Below, piece after piece: positions 1 through 5,743 of a DNA stretch of 6,113 nucleotides (position 1 is the first letter of the stretch; each line of letters begins with the position of its first letter). The stretch comes from Bacillota bacterium. GTDB lineage: Bacteria > Bacillota > Clostridia > Oscillospirales > Ruminococcaceae. The notes under the pieces were generated by a model. That model did not search any database. It was not told the origin of the DNA and worked only from the letters and a program-made list of their open reading frames with translations. Both the position numbers and the translations under genes were made by a program. Location of the stretch: contig JAEWBS010000009.1 in NCBI GenBank assembly GCA_023391005.1, positions 1-6,113 on the forward strand, written 5' to 3'.

Positions 1-601
1 AAACCTTGTCGAGCGCGGCGTTCTTGTCAAACCGCGCAATCTTTGCAAAGCCCGCCGCGCCGGAATCCTTCCACGGACCGTCGCGCAGGTAGGAGACGAT
101 ATGCAGCGCAATATAGTTGAGCATCAGCGTGAACAGCGTCTCGTTGGTGTCGAACTTCACTTTAAAAAGGGCGGGAATCAACCCCCACAGGCCGCCGCCG
201 ATCAGCCCTGCCAAAAACATGACGACGATCAGCAGCCAGTGATTCCAACCGGCGCAAAACAGCGCGAAGTAAGATGCGCAGATGGCCCCCATGATGATCT
301 GTCCCTCAGCGCCAATGTTCCAAAACCGCATTTTAAAGGCCAGCGTAACGCCCAGCGATGCGATGGTCAGCGGAATGGCATATTTGACAGTGGCCTGAAT
401 CGCCATTTTGCTGCGAAATGCGCCGGACAAAATGGTGCCGTAAATCTCGAGCGGGTTATAGCCGATTGAGAGGATAAACACGCCGCCCGCGATCAGCGAG
501 ATGAGCACCGCCTGAAGCCGCAGAAGCAGAATTTGGCTGTGAGTCTTTTCGGCGCGCTTGACAATGCGGACAAGCGGGTCGTGCTTTATAGCCTTTTGCA
601 T
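1..601 (-). CDS. ABC importer permease, YufP/BPD_transp_2 family, N-terminal 200 codons (runs off window)
   Basis: Inner part of the membrane channel of a nucleoside-type ABC importer. I translated it by hand from the ATG at 601-599; the frame stays open to base 1, so the C-terminus is outside the window. The family hallmark is visible: a cytoplasmic/loop motif WNIGAEGQ at residues 94-101 and the segment ETLFTLMLNYIA at about 154-165, both typical of YufP-like permeases. Hydrophobic stretches lie near residues 24-47, 75-90, 102-118, 122-145 and 156-172, with a basic N-terminus (residues 1-20). The start codon shares one base with the TGA of the ATPase gene (TGATG), and an AAGGAGG sequence (611-617) lies 9 bases upstream, so translation is probably coupled. 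A second permease would be expected just beyond base 1 (inference). Family assignment is secure; the substrate (purine nucleoside or base) is inferred from neighbours. Confidence 0.93.
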   Translation of the reverse strand, partial: MQKAIKHDPLVRIVKRAEKTHSQILLLRLQAVLISLIAGGVFILSIGYNPLEIYGTILSGAFRSKMAIQATVKYAIPLTIASLGVTLAFKMRFWNIGAEGQIIMGAICASYFALFCAGWNHWLLIVVMFLAGLIGGGLWGLIPALFKVKFDTNETLFTLMLNYIALHIVSYLRDGPWKDSGAAGFAKIARFDKNAALDKV

Positions 602-2133
602 CAGGCGTCGCCTCCTTCCTCGGGGGTGGCCCCGGTCATCATCAGGCCAAGCTGCTCTTTGGTGGCGGTGCGTGCGTCGACAATGCCTGTGATCTTACCG
701 TGGCACAGCACCATAATCCGGTCGGAGAGCTCAAGCAGCACGTCCAAGTCTTCGCCGATGTACATCACAGCCACATTGCGGCGCTTCTGCTCGTTGAGCA
801 GGTCGTACACGGTGTAGGAAGAGTTGATGTCCAGCCCGCGCACCGGGTAGGCCGTAATGAGCAGATTGGGGGCCGACTCGATCTCGCGCCCAAGCAGTAC
901 CTTTTGTACATTGCCGCCGCTTAACAGCCGCACCGGCGTATCGACGCCGGGCGTTGCGATCGACAGCTTCTTGACCAGCTGCTCGGCCAGAACTCTTGCG
1001 GGTTTTCGGTCGACGAAGAGGCCACCATTCTTGTGGTAGGACTTGAGCAGCATATTATCTACCATGCCCATCGAGGCAACCAGCCCCATGCCGAGGCGAT
1101 CCTCCGGCACAAAGCTCATGCTGATGCCCAATGCGATTATTTCAGAGGGTGATTTTTCAACAATATTTTCCTTTTTGTATAAAATGGCGCCCTTTTTGGG
1201 CTTTAAGAGTCCCGCAATAGATTCGCACAGCTCCTTTTGGCCGCTGCCCGCAACGCCCGCCACACCCAGAATCTCGCCGGTGCGAATCTCAAAAGAGATA
1301 TCGTCTATCGCGACGCCGCCGTCGGCGGTCGGCACCATGAGGTCGACAACCTTGAGAATCGGCTTAGGCGCCACCGCCTCGGGCCGGTCTATTTGAAGGC
1401 TGACCGGGCGGCCGACCATCAGCTCGGTCAGCTGCGCCTGATCGGTTTTATCGGTGTCGACGGTGTCGATGCTCTTGCCTTTTCGCAAAATCGTGACGCG
1501 GTCGGAGATCTCCAGCACCTCGTTGAGCTTATGGGTGATGATGATGATTGCGCAGCCCTGTTGTTTCATCCGCCGCAGAATGTCAAAAAGCCGGTTGGTC
1601 TCCTGCGGGGTGAGCACGGCGGTCGGCTCGTCCAGAATTAGAATTTGTGCACCGCGGTACAGCACCTTGACAATCTCAACGGTCTGCTTTTCGCTGACCG
1701 ACATGTCGCATACCCGCTTTAAGGGGTCGATCTCGAGCCCAAACACGCTGCAAATCTCTTCGATCTTGCGCCGCAGCTGTTTGGGCGGCAGCAGCTTGTC
1801 CGCTGTTCCGAGCACGATGTTATCCATCGCCGAGAAAACCTCGACGAGTTTAAAATGCTGGTGGATCATGCCGATGCCAAGTTTCATCGCGTCGACCGGT
1901 GAGTTGATGGTGACCTCCTGCCCGTTGACCGAGATCAAACCGGAATCGGGCCGGTAGATGCCCGACAACATATTCATCAAGGTGGTTTTGCCCGAGCCGT
2001 TCTCGCCGAGCAGCGCTAACACCTCGCCGCGCTGGACCGCAAGGTCGATGCCGTCGTTGGCCAGTACGCTGCCAAAGCGCTTGGTTATCTGCTTACATTC
2101 AATCGCAAAGTGGGACTGCGAAGACGCTTCCAC
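601..2133 (-). CDS. Nucleoside-type ABC importer ATP-binding protein with two ATPase domains (YufO/RbsA-like)
   Basis: Cytoplasmic energy-coupling subunit of the importer; 510 residues, normal for this two-domain family. Domain 1 (about 9-240) is a competent ATPase: Walker A GENGSGKTT at 43-51, Q-loop Gln92, signature MSVSEKQ at 144-150 (a variant of LSVGEKQ), Walker B ILILDEP at 164-170, switch His201. Domain 2 (about 258-500) is degenerate as usual in this family: Walker A reads GVAGSGQKE (293-301) without GKT/S, Walker B ends in TAYP instead of DEP (426-429), the H-loop His is replaced by Glu461, but the signature LSGGNVQ (404-410) is intact. The SFVPEDR motif at 339-345 is also typical. 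The start is GTG, chosen because AAGGGG lies 7 bases upstream. It follows the lipoprotein gene after 235 bases containing terminator-like hairpins, and its TGA overlaps the permease ATG by one base. Family is certain; substrate is inferred. Confidence 0.96.
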   Translation of the reverse strand: MEASSQSHFAIECKQITKRFGSVLANDGIDLAVQRGEVLALLGENGSGKTTLMNMLSGIYRPDSGLISVNGQEVTINSPVDAMKLGIGMIHQHFKLVEVFSAMDNIVLGTADKLLPPKQLRRKIEEICSVFGLEIDPLKRVCDMSVSEKQTVEIVKVLYRGAQILILDEPTAVLTPQETNRLFDILRRMKQQGCAIIIITHKLNEVLEISDRVTILRKGKSIDTVDTDKTDQAQLTELMVGRPVSLQIDRPEAVAPKPILKVVDLMVPTADGGVAIDDISFEIRTGEILGVAGVAGSGQKELCESIAGLLKPKKGAILYKKENIVEKSPSEIIALGISMSFVPEDRLGMGLVASMGMVDNMLLKSYHKNGGLFVDRKPARVLAEQLVKKLSIATPGVDTPVRLLSGGNVQKVLLGREIESAPNLLITAYPVRGLDINSSYTVYDLLNEQKRRNVAVMYIGEDLDVLLELSDRIMVLCHGKITGIVDARTATKEQLGLMMTGATPEEGGDA

Positions 2134-2140
2134 GTGATCA

Positions 2141-2146
2141 CCCCTT
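2141..2146 (-). promoter_or_regulatory. Shine-Dalgarno sequence fixing the GTG start of the ABC ATPase
   Basis: On the minus strand AAGGGG sits 7 bases before GTG at 2133-2131. The first in-frame ATG (Met53) lies beyond the Walker A motif, so GTG is the only plausible start. GTG may lower translation relative to the lipoprotein gene. Confidence 0.8.
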
Positions 2147-2221
2147 TGTAAAATAAAAACATTTGAAGTTTACTCAAAAGCGGCGTCTGGCAAAATATAA
2201 ACATATCAGCCCGGCGGCACT

Positions 2222-2249
2222 TTTCAATAAATTTAGATGGATTTACAAG
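2222..2249 (-). promoter_or_regulatory. Weak candidate promoter region before the ABC ATPase gene
   Basis: In the 235-base gap between the lipoprotein and ATPase genes, the minus strand carries TTGAAA (2227-2222) followed after 16 bases by TATGTT (2205-2200), a 4-5/6 match to the sigma-A -35 and a 4/6 match to the -10. A 6-bp hairpin, ACAAGC-loop GCC-GCTTGT (2245-2259 on the plus strand), lies just upstream. This could give the ATPase and permease genes their own transcript beyond the terminator, but the match is weak and read-through from the upstream promoter is equally possible. Confidence 0.25.
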
Positions 2250-2278
2250 CGCCGCTTGTCGGCGATGCATGAATTAAA

Positions 2279-2295
2279 AAATGGCTATACCATTT
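2279..2295 (-). terminator. Second, weaker terminator-like hairpin behind the lipoprotein gene
   Basis: Minus-strand stem AAATGG/CCATTT with a 5-base loop, directly followed by a T run (CCATTTTTTAATT). The stem is short and AT-rich, so alone it would be weak; it lies about 9 bases beyond the strong hairpin at 2305-2333 and may act as a back-up. Confidence 0.4.
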
Positions 2296-2304
2296 AATAA
2301 ATAA

Positions 2305-2333
2305 GGGGCGGTCATTTAACGAATGACCGCCCC
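2305..2333 (-). terminator. Rho-independent terminator or attenuator after the BMP lipoprotein gene
   Basis: A perfect 12-bp inverted repeat (GGGGCGGTCATT, 5-base loop, AATGACCGCCCC) starts about 36 bases after the lipoprotein stop. On the minus strand it is followed by TTATTTATT, a moderately T-rich tail. Placed between the binding-protein gene and the ATPase/permease genes, it fits the common arrangement in which binding protein is made in excess through partial termination and 3'-end protection of its mRNA (inference from ABC operons in general). Confidence 0.85.
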
Positions 2334-2368
2334 TGCCTGATGCAATCAAATGCCCGGCGGTACAGCAG

Positions 2369-3517
2369 TTACTTTACAACAACGTTCTTAAAGTACCAGT
2401 TGACGTCGCTATAATGCTCGCTGGTGTGCTTCTGGCCGTCGTTGCCCTCAATCTCGCCGTCGAACACGTCCCACTCACCCGAAATAATCTTCTGGCGGGC
2501 TTCTTCAATCTTTTCAGCGGTGCCTTCGGCGCACAGGTCGGACAGGTCGGTGATGCCGACAAAGCCCTCAGGCAGGCCGCCGTAGTAGTTCTCGCCGGTC
2601 CAGGTGCCGTTGATGACATTCTCAACCGCCCAGGTGTAATAAGTGCTCCAGTTCCAAATCGCGCTGGTCAGCACGGCCTTAGGGGCATCCTTAGACATGT
2701 CGGAGTTGTAGCCCACGCCCCAGACGCCCTTTTCCTCAGCGGCAAGCTGGGGGTTGGGGGTGTCGCAGTGCTGGCTCATAACGTCGACGCCCAGCGCAAT
2801 CAGCGCCTCAGCGGCCTGCTTTTCGCCCTCGGGATCAAACCAGCTGTTCGTGGTCTTGACATAGACCTCGCAGTCGGGGTTGACCGAATAAGCGCCCATT
2901 GCAAAGGCATTGAGTCCGCTCGTTACCTCTCCGTTGTCGGTGCCCCAAGCGGCGACATAGCCAAGCTTGTTGCTCTGGGTCTTTAAGCCCGCGGCAATAC
3001 CGGCCAGATAACGGGCCTGATAGATGCGGCCAAAGTAGTTGTTAAAGTTCTTGCCGTTTGATTTATAGCCGGTGCCGTGCGAGAAGATCACGTCGGGATA
3101 TTCCTCGGCCAGCGCCTCGCAGGTGTCCATATAACCCCAGCTGGTGGCAAAAATAATGTTGCTGCCTTCCTCAATACATTCCAAAATGGCAGTCTCAATC
3201 GCGGTAGCATCGCTGTCGTTGACATTGATTTTGCGAATGATCTGGTCGTCGCGCAGGCCTAAATTCTTCTGCATGCCGACAATACCCTGATCATGGGTAT
3301 AGGTATAGCCCGAGCCTTCGGCGGGATCAGAGATGTGAATGACGCCAATTTTGATGCTGTCCTTCGCGACGGCGTTTGCCGGGGCGCTGGGCGTTTCCGC
3401 GTTGGAAGACGCCTCGGAAGAGGCGGCGGAAGCGGCCTGACTGGAAGCAGGAGTACCGCCGCACGCACCTAACAGGAGCATACCGGCAGCCAACAAAATG
3501 GCAAGACTTTTCTTCAT
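2369..3517 (-). CDS. BMP-family substrate-binding lipoprotein of the ABC importer
   Basis: Extracellular, membrane-anchored binding protein of 382 residues that captures substrate for the ATPase/permease pair encoded downstream. Residues 1-18 form a lipoprotein signal peptide (KK, hydrophobic core, LLGAC lipobox) with the lipidated Cys19. A Ser/Ala/Pro-rich flexible linker follows to about residue 52, then the BMP (Bmp/Med, PF02608-type) domain beginning SIKIGVIHISDP, with the characteristic ATSWGYMD, GRIYQARYLAGIAAG, GYVAAWG and NSWFDP segments and a Trp-rich IWNWSTYYTW near the C-terminus. BMP proteins of this type bind nucleosides or purine bases; the xpt gene 74 bases upstream supports a purine ligand, though this is inference. 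AGGAGG (3529-3534) lies 11 bases before the ATG, a slightly long spacing; it also abuts an upstream ATG that opens a 4-codon ORF ending in the start codon. A strong terminator follows the gene. Confidence 0.94.
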   Translation of the reverse strand: MKKSLAILLAAGMLLLGACGGTPASSQAASAASSEASSNAETPSAPANAVAKDSIKIGVIHISDPAEGSGYTYTHDQGIVGMQKNLGLRDDQIIRKINVNDSDATAIETAILECIEEGSNIIFATSWGYMDTCEALAEEYPDVIFSHGTGYKSNGKNFNNYFGRIYQARYLAGIAAGLKTQSNKLGYVAAWGTDNGEVTSGLNAFAMGAYSVNPDCEVYVKTTNSWFDPEGEKQAAEALIALGVDVMSQHCDTPNPQLAAEEKGVWGVGYNSDMSKDAPKAVLTSAIWNWSTYYTWAVENVINGTWTGENYYGGLPEGFVGITDLSDLCAEGTAEKIEEARQKIISGEWDVFDGEIEGNDGQKHTSEHYSDVNWYFKNVVVK

Positions 3518-3528
3518 TTCTTTTTCAT

Positions 3529-3534
3529 CCTCCT
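3529..3534 (-). promoter_or_regulatory. Shine-Dalgarno AGGAGG shared by a 4-codon micro-ORF and the lipoprotein start
   Basis: AGGAGG lies 11 bases upstream of the lipoprotein ATG (3517). Immediately after it comes ATG AAA AAG AAA TGA (3528-3514), whose stop overlaps the true start as ATGA. The zero spacing makes initiation at the first ATG unlikely, and the true start is confirmed by the signal peptide. Confidence 0.7.
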
Positions 3535-3565
3535 AATTTACGTAGCTTATGTTCGTTTATTACCT

Positions 3566-3579
3566 GCGGCAGACGCCGC
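3566..3579 (-). other. Small GC hairpin between xpt and the lipoprotein gene
   Basis: GCGGC and GCCGC flank a 4-base loop in the 74-base gap. No T run follows on the minus strand, so it does not look like a terminator; it could stabilise or mark a processing point in a shared xpt-lipoprotein transcript. I see no convincing promoter in this gap. Confidence 0.4.
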
Positions 3580-3591
3580 GAGCAAACAAGA

Positions 3592-4164
3592 TCAGTCGCG
3601 GAAGAGGACGCCGCCGTCACTCATCGCGTCGACAATAGCAAGCGACTCTACCCGTACACCCATATCGCGTATCAGGCGGCCGCCTTCCTGAAAGCCTTTT
3701 TCAATAACGATGCCGGCGCCGACCAGTGTCGCGCCCGCACCGTTGACCAGCTCGATCAGGCCTTTGAGCGCGCAGCCGTTGGCCAGAAAATCGTCAATAA
3801 TCAACACACGGTCATCCGGCGATAAAAAGCGCTTTGAAACAATAATGTCGTACACCTTTCCATGGGTGAACGACTCAACACGGCTGGTATACACCTCACC
3901 CGCAATGTTCTTGGTGGGGTTCTTTTTGGCAAAAACGACAGGTGCGTCAAAATACTGTGCGACAATACAGGCGATTCCGATGCCGGAGGCCTCAATGGTC
4001 AGAATTTTATTGATGTCGCAGTCCGAAAAGCGGCGCTTAAACTCCTTGCCGATCTCGGCGAACAGCCCGATGTCCATCTGGTGGTTTAAAAAACTGTCTA
4101 CCTTCAGAACATTGCCGGACATGACCCGTCCGTCTTTAAGAATACGATCCTTTAGCAGCTGCAT
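3592..4164 (-). CDS. xpt: Xanthine phosphoribosyltransferase
   Basis: Cytoplasmic purine-salvage enzyme: xanthine + PRPP gives XMP + pyrophosphate, and in this family guanine may be used less well. At 190 residues it matches the Bacillus-type Xpt length (about 194). Diagnostic segments are KVDSFLNHQ at 21-29, TIEASGI at 56-62, the PRPP-binding loop VLIIDDFLANG at 120-130 with the adjacent Asp124-Asp125, and the purine-side segment IVIEKGFQ at 152-159. The ATG start has GAGG (4175-4178) 10 bases upstream and a good sigma-A promoter about 50 bases beyond. It is the first gene of the same-strand cluster with the BMP/ABC importer, so imported nucleoside or base could feed directly into it after any nucleoside cleavage. 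No purine riboswitch is seen in the short leader. Confidence 0.96.
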   Translation of the reverse strand: MQLLKDRILKDGRVMSGNVLKVDSFLNHQMDIGLFAEIGKEFKRRFSDCDINKILTIEASGIGIACIVAQYFDAPVVFAKKNPTKNIAGEVYTSRVESFTHGKVYDIIVSKRFLSPDDRVLIIDDFLANGCALKGLIELVNGAGATLVGAGIVIEKGFQEGGRLIRDMGVRVESLAIVDAMSDGGVLFRD

Positions 4165-4204
4165 GGCGTCGTTACCTCAACTCTCTTAACGGTTATAAAA
4201 ACAA

Positions 4205-4219
4205 AATTATGAGAAAATT
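4205..4219 (-). promoter_or_regulatory. Candidate CodY-type operator over the xpt transcription start
   Basis: On the minus strand AATTTTCTCATAATT matches 13 of 15 positions of the CodY consensus AATTTTCWGAAAATT. It overlaps the end of the -10 box and the predicted start site (about 4210), where bound repressor would block RNA polymerase. The Bacillus subtilis guanosine importer nupNOPQ (yufN-type BMP system) is a known CodY target, which makes the placement sensible. The spacer is AT-rich, so a chance match is possible, and whether this organism has CodY is unknown. Confidence 0.45.
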
Positions 4220-4245
4220 CTATCAAAAAAGCAGTGCCTTGTCAC
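4217..4245 (-). promoter_or_regulatory. Sigma-A-type promoter of xpt and probably the importer cluster
   Basis: Minus strand: -35 GTGACA (4245-4240, 5/6), exactly 17 bp spacer, -10 TAGAAT (4222-4217, 5/6). Predicted start is near 4210, giving a leader of about 45 bases before the xpt ATG. Confidence 0.75.
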
Positions 4246-4290
4246 CTGTTTACCAATGAAAAGTTCACGTTTTGTAAAAAATAGTGCCTT
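4225..4290. repeat. Direct repeat, two copies offset by exactly 50 bp, in the xpt promoter
   Basis: Copy A is AAAAAAGCAGTGCCTT (4225-4240), lying in the spacer between the -35 and -10 boxes. Copy B is AAAAAATAGTGCCTT (4276-4290), upstream of the -35. The shared AGTGCCTT cores start at 4233 and 4283, a 50-bp offset that puts both on nearly the same face of the helix. It could be a pair of operator half-sites or a small duplication; the binding factor is unknown. Confidence 0.5.
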
Positions 4291-4325
4291 TGATGGAAAA
4301 GTGATAGAAATAGAAGGGGACTTTG

Positions 4326-4349
4326 GGGATTGCGACGAAGCGCAATCCC
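4326..4349 (-). terminator. Hairpin terminator after the alanyl-tRNA editing gene
   Basis: Perfect 9-bp stem GGGATTGCG/CGCAATCCC with a 6-base loop, 18 bases after the AlaX stop codon. The minus-strand tail (CAAAGTCCCCTTCTATTTC) is pyrimidine-rich but lacks a clean T run; the plus-strand side has CTTTTT. It probably separates AlaX transcription from the xpt promoter, though efficiency is uncertain. Confidence 0.6.
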
Positions 4350-4367
4350 AACCTTTTTCCATAAAAA

Positions 4368-5522
4368 TTATTTTGTGGAAATATATTCCCAAATATAAAC
4401 GCGGTCCGCCGTAAGGGTGCCCTGTGTTAGCTGTGCGTTGCCGCCGCCCTTGCCGCCTAGCGCCTGATGCAGTGCCGTTGAAAGCAGTCGCGCATCCCCG
4501 TCGGCAATGCCGAGCGCATAGCGATAGCCGTTTTCATCGTCGCCGCACAGCAGCAAACAGGGGCCGGGGCGATGCTCGGTCAGCCGCAGGCAAAACCGGC
4601 GCAGCTCATTGGATGAAAGCCCCTCTTCAAACAGAGCAATAAACCCCTCGCCCCGGTCGACCGATTCGAGACGCAGTGCAAACAGCTTGTCCCGGGCCGC
4701 CGCCAGCTCGGCTTTCAGCGTGTCGTTGTCGCTTAGAATCCGCTGTACCGCCTCGGCAACCTCCGGGGGCTTGGCCGAAAGTAGATGCGAGATGTCCGCC
4801 ACCGAGGCGTCCTTCTGGCGATAGTCAGCCAACGCCCGCTCGCCGCACAGCAGTCCCACCCGGGTGCCACCCTTATAACGCTGGGGAGAGAGCAGTTTGA
4901 TCAGCCCGATCTCACCGGTTTTGGCCACATGGGTGCCGCAGCAGGCGCAGCAGTCGGCCCCCGGCACCGTGACGATGCGCACCTCGCCGGACAGCGCCTT
5001 TTTGCTGCGGTAATCGAGCGCCGCCAGCGCCAGAGCGTCGGGGTAGTCCGCCCTCACCGGAATATTGGCAAAGACCATGCGGTTGGCCTGTGTCTCGACG
5101 GCGGCCAGCTGCTCGGCTGAGAGCACACCGTTAAAATCGACGGTGACCATCGCGCTGCCCATATGAAAGCCGACATTATCAAGCTTAAACAGCCGATGAA
5201 CCAGCCCTGAGACGATATGTTCGCCGGTATGGTGCTGCATCAGCGAAAAGCGGCGCGGCCAGTCGATTTTCCCCACAACCGTTTCGCCCACTGTCAGCGC
5301 TGTGTCGGTGGTATGCAAAATGGTTTCATCCTTTTCGTGTACATCCAGCACCTTGGCATTCCCTAGTGTGCCGACATCGGCAGGCTGTCCACCTCCTTCG
5401 GGATAAAAGCAGGTGGCGTCAAGCGCGACGGCAAAATAGTCCCCTTGCGGTACGCAGGAGTGTACCGTTGCCGTAAATTCGACCTGATACGGGTTTTCTT
5501 GGAACAGCTTTTTCACAGGCAT
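4368..5522 (-). CDS. alaX: Alanyl-tRNA editing protein, AlaX-type with C-terminal DHHA1 domain
   Basis: Stand-alone trans-editing hydrolase that removes serine or glycine wrongly attached to tRNA-Ala, acting in the cytoplasm; homologous to the editing half of alanyl-tRNA synthetase. Taken from the ATG at 5522 it has 384 residues. Order of parts: N-terminal beta domain with FYPEGGGQPADVG (39-51); zinc-binding HHTGEH (97-102, His98 and His102); second zinc motif CCACCGTH (191-198, Cys194 and His198); a helical, probably coiled-coil linker (about 251-286); and a DHHA1 domain ending with GGKGGG (356-361). All four expected metal ligands are present, so it should be active. GGAG (5530-5533) 7 bases upstream selects this ATG over an in-frame TTG at 5612, which would add 30 residues with poor resemblance to the family. 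It ends at a hairpin and is divergent from the DUF1653 gene. Confidence 0.94.
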   Translation of the reverse strand: MPVKKLFQENPYQVEFTATVHSCVPQGDYFAVALDATCFYPEGGGQPADVGTLGNAKVLDVHEKDETILHTTDTALTVGETVVGKIDWPRRFSLMQHHTGEHIVSGLVHRLFKLDNVGFHMGSAMVTVDFNGVLSAEQLAAVETQANRMVFANIPVRADYPDALALAALDYRSKKALSGEVRIVTVPGADCCACCGTHVAKTGEIGLIKLLSPQRYKGGTRVGLLCGERALADYRQKDASVADISHLLSAKPPEVAEAVQRILSDNDTLKAELAAARDKLFALRLESVDRGEGFIALFEEGLSSNELRRFCLRLTEHRPGPCLLLCGDDENGYRYALGIADGDARLLSTALHQALGGKGGGNAQLTQGTLTADRVYIWEYISTK

Positions 5523-5529
5523 GGTGTCA

Positions 5530-5533
5530 CTCC
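5530..5533 (-). promoter_or_regulatory. Shine-Dalgarno GGAG deciding the AlaX start
   Basis: GGAG precedes the ATG at 5522-5520 by 7 bases. The longer in-frame reading from TTG at 5612 has no comparable site and adds a basic, non-conserved extension. Confidence 0.7.
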
Positions 5534-5673
5534 GGTTCTTTAGAATAGATTTTAAACGTTTATGCAAATTAAAAATGCGAAAAAACAAGGACTGCCCCGC
5601 CTTTAATGGCAAATCACACCGTCAAAGACAAAACAGACTGTCGGGATTCTGTGTTTTAAGCCCATATGGTATC

Positions 5674-5682
5674 AGTATAGCA
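5674..5682 (-). promoter_or_regulatory. Extended -10 promoter for AlaX
   Basis: Minus strand TGCTATACT: an extended TG motif, one base, and TATACT (5/6 to TATAAT). The -35 region 17 bp upstream (TGGAAG) is poor. Predicted start near 5667 leaves a leader of about 145 bases before the AlaX ATG, unusually long. I see no T-box, riboswitch or strong terminator in that leader. Confidence 0.55.
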
Positions 5683-5725
5683 CAATACGCGCGCGTCTTC
5701 CAGCCTTTGCGCGGCACGGCGTTTA

Positions 5726-5734
5726 TGCTACAAT
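5726..5734 (+). promoter_or_regulatory. Extended -10 promoter for the DUF1653-sirtuin pair
   Basis: Plus strand TGCTACAAT: extended TG, one base, TACAAT (5/6). The -35 region 17 bp upstream (TTTGCG) is weak. The predicted start near 5741 gives a leader of about 85 bases. It points away from the AlaX promoter; the two -10 boxes are about 50 bp apart. Confidence 0.55.
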
Positions 5735-5743
5735 AAAATAAAC

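Noticed and set aside
101..469. 122-codon plus-strand frame at the left edge
   Set aside because: Antisense to the permease, whose NIGAEGQ motif is clear; the Gln/Asp-rich translation is typical of an antisense frame.
1237..1957. Overlapping plus-strand frames (1237-1641, 1454-1957)
   Set aside because: Antisense shadows of the ABC ATPase; composition and low-complexity content unlike real proteins.
2414..2986. 190-codon open frame on the plus strand
   Set aside because: It lies wholly antisense to the lipoprotein gene, whose signal peptide and BMP domain are unmistakable; the frame reflects GC-biased codon use.
3710..4189. 159-codon plus-strand frame
   Set aside because: Antisense to xpt, with no recognisable family.
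4322..4360. Terminator acting on the plus strand (hairpin followed by CTTTTT)
   Set aside because: No plus-strand gene lies upstream to be terminated; the hairpin position fits the AlaX 3' end.
4165..4367. Purine riboswitch upstream of xpt
   Set aside because: The predicted leader is only about 45 bases and the conserved aptamer core and loops are not visible on the minus strand.
5523..5612. 30-residue N-terminal extension of AlaX from a TTG codon
   Set aside because: No ribosome-binding site fits, the extension is basic and unlike the family, and the ATG at 5522 has GGAG 7 bases upstream.
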